Source: Zelonia costaricensis
Taxonomy: Eukaryota; Euglenozoa; Kinetoplastea; Trypanosomatida; Trypanosomatidae
Direction of reading: 5' to 3'
Assembly (NCBI GenBank): GCA_030849075.1
Contig: JASAOO010003215.1
Span: 7,524 to 29,264 of the forward strand
Length of the DNA: 21,741 nucleotides
A model generated the notes under the pieces. It was not told the DNA's origin. It did no database searches and saw nothing but the letters and a program-made list of their open reading frames with translations. Below, piece after piece: positions 17,248 to 21,741 of this stretch. A program made the position numbers and the translations under genes. Positions within the stretch are counted from its first letter, which is position 1. Each line of letters begins with the position of its first letter.

Positions 17248-18550
17248 ACAATCGCATGTTGAGTTTTGGAGAAAAGGTTGCGGAGCAGGGCATGTGCGGC
17301 TGCGGAGAGGTGCCGCGCAGACGTGTTCCACCAGCCTCACGCCGATGGCGCAAATAGAAGGCAGCGGCAGGCTTGAAGCTGTTGCCATGAACGCCGTAAG
17401 CGTCCAGCAGGTAGCACTGCTGTTCCTCAGGTGCTGTCAAAAGTTGCTCGACAATCAGGTGCCGAGACAAACGGGCTTTGAAGGTGCTCTTGAGATTTGT
17501 GAAGATGCCGTGCGGCGGTGGTGGACACTCAGCGAATCGTTTTCCCCAAAGAGGGAGTCAAATCCTGCCACATGGTGCGCAGCCAAGGCGCTTCTCCTCA
17601 GCGCCACGCGTGCTCAGCGCCCAATATGTCTCTTGTTCTCCCCGTGCTTACACGAAAATGTAGAAGAAGGCAGAGAGGGTGAAGGGGGGGGGGCTGGTCG
17701 GCACTGAACCGCCGGGACCGCGGGTTGCTGAGCGCTGCACTGTCCCCCCTCTTTTCCACATTCAGCGATCCTCACCCCCCCCTCTCCACGCCCTCCTCCC
17801 TTCCAAGTCCAGATTTACTTCAACTTCGGCGACCCCTGCCTCCCTCCCCCCAACCTTTCATCTTCGGCCGATTCTTCGGTTTCGGAAGAACACTGACCCG
17901 TTCTTGACGGTTGAAGATTTCCCCCCCCCTTCTCCAACCCCCGCCTGTCCCTTTGAAGNGCAGCGCAGCCTGACATCAGTGAGCTACAACACAGGTCTAG
18001 ATGCCGTGAAACTGGCTAGAGACCTCGGCGAGGTGCAGCGTTCTGTGCCCGTACACTGTAAGACTTGTGGAGTGAGGGGCTGAACGTCTTTTTTCACTTC
18101 CCACCGGGTTCCTGGCGACGAAGAACGGGACGCTGCCGAGATCACAACGCACACCTTGCGCGCAGATCCGGACATCTCTTCTAAGATGGACTTATTGATT
18201 ACGATGCGTGGCCAGATTCTCGATTAATCCGGCAGGCAGGACAATAATCACATAAAAAAAAACACCGCTCCTGCAAGGGCTGAAAGGCTAAGCCATCCGG
18301 CTACGTGGAAGCTGATTCTGTCACTACAGCCGACATCAAGCTTCCTCCAGCCGTGGTGCTCGAGCTGCCGGGCAAAAGAAGCAAACCAATACCCTATTTT
18401 GTCACTAACGTACGTGACCCGTTTTACTTTCCGGCATCTCTTTCTCGCTGCGGTGACATTAGTTCTACAACAACACCACTTACTATCACACCAGAAGAAC
18501 TGACCAGGCTGTCCTGCATTTCTTCACACTGACGCGCACCTGACAGCCAC

Positions 18551-18588
18551 TGCCCCTCTCCCTGTTTCTCTCACACAACACTCAAGAG
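18551..18588 (+). promoter_or_regulatory. predicted trans-splice acceptor of aspartyl aminopeptidase
   Basis: The tract TGCCCCTCTCCCTGTTTCTC (18551-18570) is followed by AG at 18585-18586 and 18587-18588, leaving a 5'UTR of 14-16 nt with no ATG before 18603. Confidence 0.75.
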
Positions 18589-18602
18589 GCTCAAAGAAAA
18601 AA

Positions 18603-19964
18603 ATGGCGACCCTCCGGTCCGAGCCCGTGGTGAAGATGGCGAAAGAGTTTGTGGCGTTCATGAACCAGGCGATCACTCCTTTCCACGCAGTGCAGACGGT
18701 GTCGGAGATGCTGCTGGCTGCCGGCTACACGCAGCTTGAGGAAGGCAAGATGTGGCCGGAGCTGGCGCCAGGTGGCAAGTACTACGTGACTCGCAACGGC
18801 TCGAGTCTCGTAGCCTTTGCCGTGGGTGGCAAATTTGACCCCGCGTGTGGTGTCAAGATCGTCGGCGCGCACACAGACTCACCCAACTTTTTGCTGAAGC
18901 CTCGCACCAAGTCGACGACGTCCGAGTACCACCGCGTGGGTGTCCAGTGCTACGGCGGTGGCTTATGGCACTCCTGGTTCGACCGCGACCTCACAGTTGC
19001 GGGCCGAGTCGTTGTTGCAGGCGACCGCCTGGAGCAGAAGCTTGTGCACATTGACAAGCCCATTCTGCGCATTCCCAACCTGGCGATTCACCTGACGTCC
19101 GCAAAAGAACGCGAGGGGTTTGCGCCGAACAAGGAGTCGAATTTGATTCCTGTGATTGCGACGCAGATGGCCGCGAAAATTGAGGAGTGCGATGAGAAGG
19201 AAGCGGCTAACTCTGGCCACTGCTTCTCACTGATGAAGGCAGTCGCCGCCACTGCGGGATGCAAGCCTGAGGAAATTGTGGACTTTGACCTCAGCGTCAT
19301 CGACACGCAGCCTGCCGCGATCGGTGGCGTCTACGACGAGTTCATTTTCTCGCCGCGCCTCGACAACCTGATTTCGTGCTACTGCGCAGTGAAAGCGATT
19401 GCAGACGCCGATTCGCTGGACACCGATTCGATGATTCGCATGGTCTGCCTCTTCGACCACGAAGAGTGCGGCTCAAGCTCACCACAGGGTGCTGCCGGTT
19501 CGCTGGTACCTGACATCATCGAGCACATTGTGAGCAGCAAGACACTGCGAGCCACACTGGTCGCCAACTCCTTTTTCCTCTCCGTCGACGGCGCGCACGG
19601 CTGCCATCCAAACTACTCCGAGAAGCACGATAATGCACACCGCCCGGCTCTGCACGCTGGCCCCGTCATCAAGTACAATGCCAATGTGCGCTACGCCACC
19701 AACGGTCTGACGGCTGCAATTGTGAAGAACATGGCCAAGAAGGCAGACGTTCCGGTGCAGGAGTTTGTGGTGCGCAACGACTCGCCGTGCGGCTCCACAA
19801 TCGGCCCGATTCTGTCCACGTTGACGGGAATTAAGACGGCCGACATCGGCAACCCTATGATCAGCATGCACAGTGTCCGCGAAATGTGCGGCACCCTCGA
19901 CGTCTTCTACATGACGAAGCTGATTGAGTCGTTCTTCGTGAATTATCAAAACCCTGCCGAGTAG
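18603..19964 (+). CDS. aspartyl aminopeptidase (M18 metallopeptidase)
   Basis: Predicted 453-residue M18 peptidase that removes N-terminal Asp or Glu from peptides, probably cytosolic since no signal or mitochondrial presequence is evident. Length and motifs match eukaryotic DNPEP. These are VGAHTDSP (metal ligand H90), SPRLDN (bridging D254), DHEECGSSSPQGA (catalytic E287 and metal E288), LSVDGAHGCHPNY (D329), NDSPCGSTIGPILS and the C-terminal ISMHSVREMCGT (metal ligand H423). All expected zinc ligands are present, so it should be active. The family forms large tetrahedral dodecamers. It is the first gene of the rightward unit, and the start follows a strong acceptor closely. The C-terminus ends NPAE, without an obvious glycosomal signal. 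Confidence 0.96.
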   Translation: MATLRSEPVVKMAKEFVAFMNQAITPFHAVQTVSEMLLAAGYTQLEEGKMWPELAPGGKYYVTRNGSSLVAFAVGGKFDPACGVKIVGAHTDSPNFLLKPRTKSTTSEYHRVGVQCYGGGLWHSWFDRDLTVAGRVVVAGDRLEQKLVHIDKPILRIPNLAIHLTSAKEREGFAPNKESNLIPVIATQMAAKIEECDEKEAANSGHCFSLMKAVAATAGCKPEEIVDFDLSVIDTQPAAIGGVYDEFIFSPRLDNLISCYCAVKAIADADSLDTDSMIRMVCLFDHEECGSSSPQGAAGSLVPDIIEHIVSSKTLRATLVANSFFLSVDGAHGCHPNYSEKHDNAHRPALHAGPVIKYNANVRYATNGLTAAIVKNMAKKADVPVQEFVVRNDSPCGSTIGPILSTLTGIKTADIGNPMISMHSVREMCGTLDVFYMTKLIESFFVNYQNPAE

Positions 19965-20990
19965 AGCTCTCCCCTTTTTTTCGTGTAGGCTATACCCGAC
20001 ATCTGCAGTGTTCTGCGGGCAGGCCCACAGCAGAGTACTTCTTTTTTTTTTTTCACTCTCAAGCCGTGTGCTTTGCTTATGTGTGTGTGTGTGTATGTGA
20101 GCTTTTTTTTTCTTGGGCGACCAAGGCTTTTTTTTTTTTGAGACACTTATCGCATTGCGAGGCTCGTTGTGTGTCTTCTCCGTGCATCTGCACGCTAGCA
20201 CTTTAGCGGCGAGTTTTACCAGCCCCAGTCCTACGTTGGCGGCCGGAAAAGAAATCAAAAGTAGAAGAGCGCACGGATTTGCTGCGCGCGGTGAGAGGGT
20301 TATTTCTGTCTTCTGCAGGGTTATCGACAGGCGAAGCACTGCTTTTGCAAGGCACACAGTCGTGTTGTCACTGTTACTGGGCCGCGTGCTTTTGCCTCTT
20401 TAGCGGTCGACTTTCGCCAAGGCCAATGCGGTCGCGACCGCGACACCACCGTCGCGTTGTTGTGTACTAGGCCAGATTGCTGACCCTCTGCTTCATGAAT
20501 AACAGAGGAAAGAAAAAAAAAAACAGAGGAGCTGAGTCCATCCAGCAAGTCCTCCGACAATGGTGGTGCTTTGTACTGCACGTCCGCCCGCGCGCGCGTC
20601 CATTCTGCCAGGTTTGTCCTATGTTGCCTTTCACAGTCGTCGACGCACAGCTTGCTGAGCGTGGTAGCTTCAATGCCGCTGCCGCAAACATGGGCTTTAC
20701 TGAGAACCGGCGTGTTCGGGACACCTCTCGCAGTAGAGCCTGACACTGCGCCGGAGCACTGCCAAGGCCCGCAAAAAAAAAAAAAAGACGCTTGTGTTTG
20801 TCAAAACCCGCTTCCTGTGTCGCTCCCACCACTGAAAGACCACTCCTCCGCTCTCCTCTCCCTACGTCTGGTTTCCCCCCCTTGCACGCCACCTGCGCGC
20901 ATCTCAACAACAACAACGCCGCCCCGTTATCGCCTTCCCGTTGTCTGACTCCGATTCCCGCGCCCCGAAGTTCCTAGATAGTTCGACAAA
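19965..20990. other. spacer between aminopeptidase and eL39 genes
   Basis: 1026 bp. The plus strand is T-rich early (T-runs near 19974-19981, 20042-20053, 20103-20110 and 20129-20139), with a GT repeat near 20080-20094. A-runs appear later (20511-20523, 20773-20786), and the eL39 splice tract sits at the end. Short frames here start with TTG and have no recognisable homology. Inferred to be the aminopeptidase 3'UTR plus intercistronic sequence. Confidence 0.7.
20841..20970 (+). promoter_or_regulatory. predicted trans-splice acceptor of eL39
   Basis: A strong pyrimidine tract (about 20841-20882) is followed by about 85 bases without any AG until GAAG at 20969-20970. The resulting 5'UTR is exactly 20 nt (20971-20990). 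An AG-free gap this long before the acceptor is typical of a well-defined splice site. Confidence 0.7.
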
Positions 20991-21146
20991 ATGGGCCGCT
21001 TCAAGCCTCTCGCCGTGAAGAAGAAGTACGCGAAGAAGATGAACCAGAACAAGCCGGTGCCGTACTGGATTCGTCTGCGCACTGGCAACCGCATCAAGTG
21101 GAACGAGAAGCGCCGCCACTGGCGCCGCACGAAGCTGAACTACTAA
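20991..21146 (+). CDS. RPL39: 60S ribosomal protein L39 (eL39)
   Basis: A 51-residue, strongly basic protein read directly from the sequence, beginning [16 protein letters not shown] and ending [11 protein letters not shown] before TAA. It matches eL39 from end to end: [15 protein letters not shown] and [12 protein letters not shown] are the conserved core. It sits in the large ribosomal subunit at the polypeptide exit tunnel. The length is that of the family (about 50-51 residues). The ATG at 20991 is the first after the predicted acceptor. Its small size makes it easy to miss in length-filtered ORF calls. Confidence 0.97.
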
Positions 21147-21741
21147 GTTGGTTCGGCCACAGGAACAAGAGAACATTTTTTCTGTTTTCATTCTTTGCAG
21201 GTCATGTGAGTGACGTATTTTGAACTACTCAACAAAAAAGACAACAGAAAAAAAGCTGATGATCGCTAGTGCTGACCGCTGAGGCAACTCCAAAGCTGGC
21301 AGCCCCAATAGCACTGGGTTCTCCGAGGCGCCGTTTCACGCTCGACGAAATTGTCAGCTCGTTGTGAGCCTTGCTAGACTGTCGAGCTGCTTAGTGTCTT
21401 GCGAACTCACTAGATTGTTGAGGAATTCAGGCGCATCGCTTTGTCCTAGCCACCCCACCCCAGGAGTAAACCCCACTCGATGACAGCAATCGAAAACAAA
21501 AGGCACGCCTGTCCCCGTCACAGATGCTCTATCGAATTCTACGTATCCTCTCGCCCATCAATTTGACTTCCCTTTAAAAGAAAAAAACTCTGTGTCGGTC
21601 GCTCAAAGAGTATAGCCATCTGAGGAATACTTCCTTGCATAGTTCGCGGTGCAGGAGCAGCGTGTGGCGTGCACGTCGAATCGAACGCGTTAAACCGCAC
21701 ACGGTTCTTGAAAGCGAACCTGTCGGGCTGCGAGAAAAAAA
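21147..21741. other. 3' flank of eL39 to the window edge
   Basis: 595 bp without a recognisable gene. A splice-acceptor-like signal (pyrimidine tract 21176-21198, AG at 21199-21200) starts only about 30 bp after the eL39 stop. The first ATG behind it (21204) is followed at once by TGA. Another ATG at 21479 opens a 28-codon frame of unknown meaning. The rest is of balanced composition. The next gene presumably lies beyond the window. Confidence 0.65.

Larger units (their letters stand above)
17186..18602. promoter_or_regulatory. divergent strand-switch region (inferred bidirectional transcription start region)
   Basis: All genes to the left are on the minus strand and all to the right on the plus strand, leaving 1417 bp between the two start codons. 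In Leishmania such divergent strand-switch regions are known polymerase II initiation zones. The sequence shows a G10 run at 17684-17693 (C10 on the leftward coding strand) and C-runs at 17775-17782 and 17921-17929 (on the rightward coding strand), set in a pyrimidine-rich plus-strand segment (about 17745-17950). No TATA-like box or tRNA gene was found. One undetermined base sits at 17959. Actual start sites are inferred, not seen. Confidence 0.75.

Noticed and set aside
17994..18024. possible tRNA or small structured RNA (GGTCT...AGACC pairing)
   Set aside because: Only a 5-bp stem; no A-box or B-box and no cloverleaf. No tRNA was seen anywhere in the window.
17679..18083. 134-codon plus-strand frame through the C-tracts
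   Set aside because: It starts at a non-ATG codon, crosses the undetermined base and is made of Pro/Ser low complexity from the pyrimidine-rich segment.
18305..18532. 75-codon plus-strand frame in the strand-switch region with fairly balanced composition
   Set aside because: It starts at GTG, has no homology I recognise and no acceptor tract closely upstream. It would be worth reconsidering only if spliced-leader reads map just before it.
20477..20743. 88-codon plus-strand frame between aminopeptidase and eL39
   Set aside because: It starts at TTG and encodes a Lys run from an A-stretch; no homology.
21256..21283. C/D snoRNA-like boxes (CTGATGA followed by two CTGA)
   Set aside because: The boxes are only about 10-17 nt apart, the C box lacks the usual purine, and no further D box or terminal stem occurs at snoRNA length.

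Overview
The window looks like nuclear chromosome sequence from a trypanosomatid, most likely Leishmania or a close relative in the Leishmaniinae. The grounds are intronless, GC-rich protein genes lined up on one strand, long pyrimidine-rich spacers on the coding strand, and a polypyrimidine tract followed by an AG just upstream of nearly every start codon (the signature of spliced-leader trans-splicing). There is no sign of bacterial operon structure. The species cannot be fixed from the sequence alone.

Layout. A divergent strand-switch region lies at about 17186-18602. Leftward (minus strand) from it run COQ7 (16565-17185), a short NAP/SET-family histone-chaperone-like protein (15520-16074), an unrecognised helical, BAR-like protein with endocytic-type peptide motifs (13775-14935), a MAP-kinase-kinase-like protein kinase (11863-12981), a mitochondrial-type enoyl-CoA hydratase (7829-8632) and a USP5/isopeptidase-T-like deubiquitinase (3380-5671). 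Rightward (plus strand) run a cytosolic M18 aspartyl aminopeptidase (18603-19964) and the 51-residue ribosomal protein eL39 (20991-21146). The two sets are therefore the first genes of two divergent polycistronic transcription units. As usual in trypanosomatids, neighbouring genes share no common pathway.

Spacing. The leftward unit starts compact (spacers of 490, 584 and 793 bp) and then opens into very long gene-free stretches (3230 bp, 2157 bp and at least 3379 bp running off the left edge). These stretches are purine-rich on the plus strand, hence C/U-rich in the leftward transcript. They contain homopolymer runs, CA repeats and a 44-bp perfect pyrimidine/purine alternation. I found no convincing gene in them. 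Many long open frames there lack an ATG start or translate to low-complexity protein.

Most worth checking: C-tracts on each coding strand of the strand-switch region; a predicted 40-codon overlapping upstream ORF at COQ7 that depends on which splice acceptor is used; the single-UBA USP5 homologue; and the BAR-like protein with NPF and DLF motifs. No mobile element, CRISPR array, tRNA or clearly novel multi-gene system was found.
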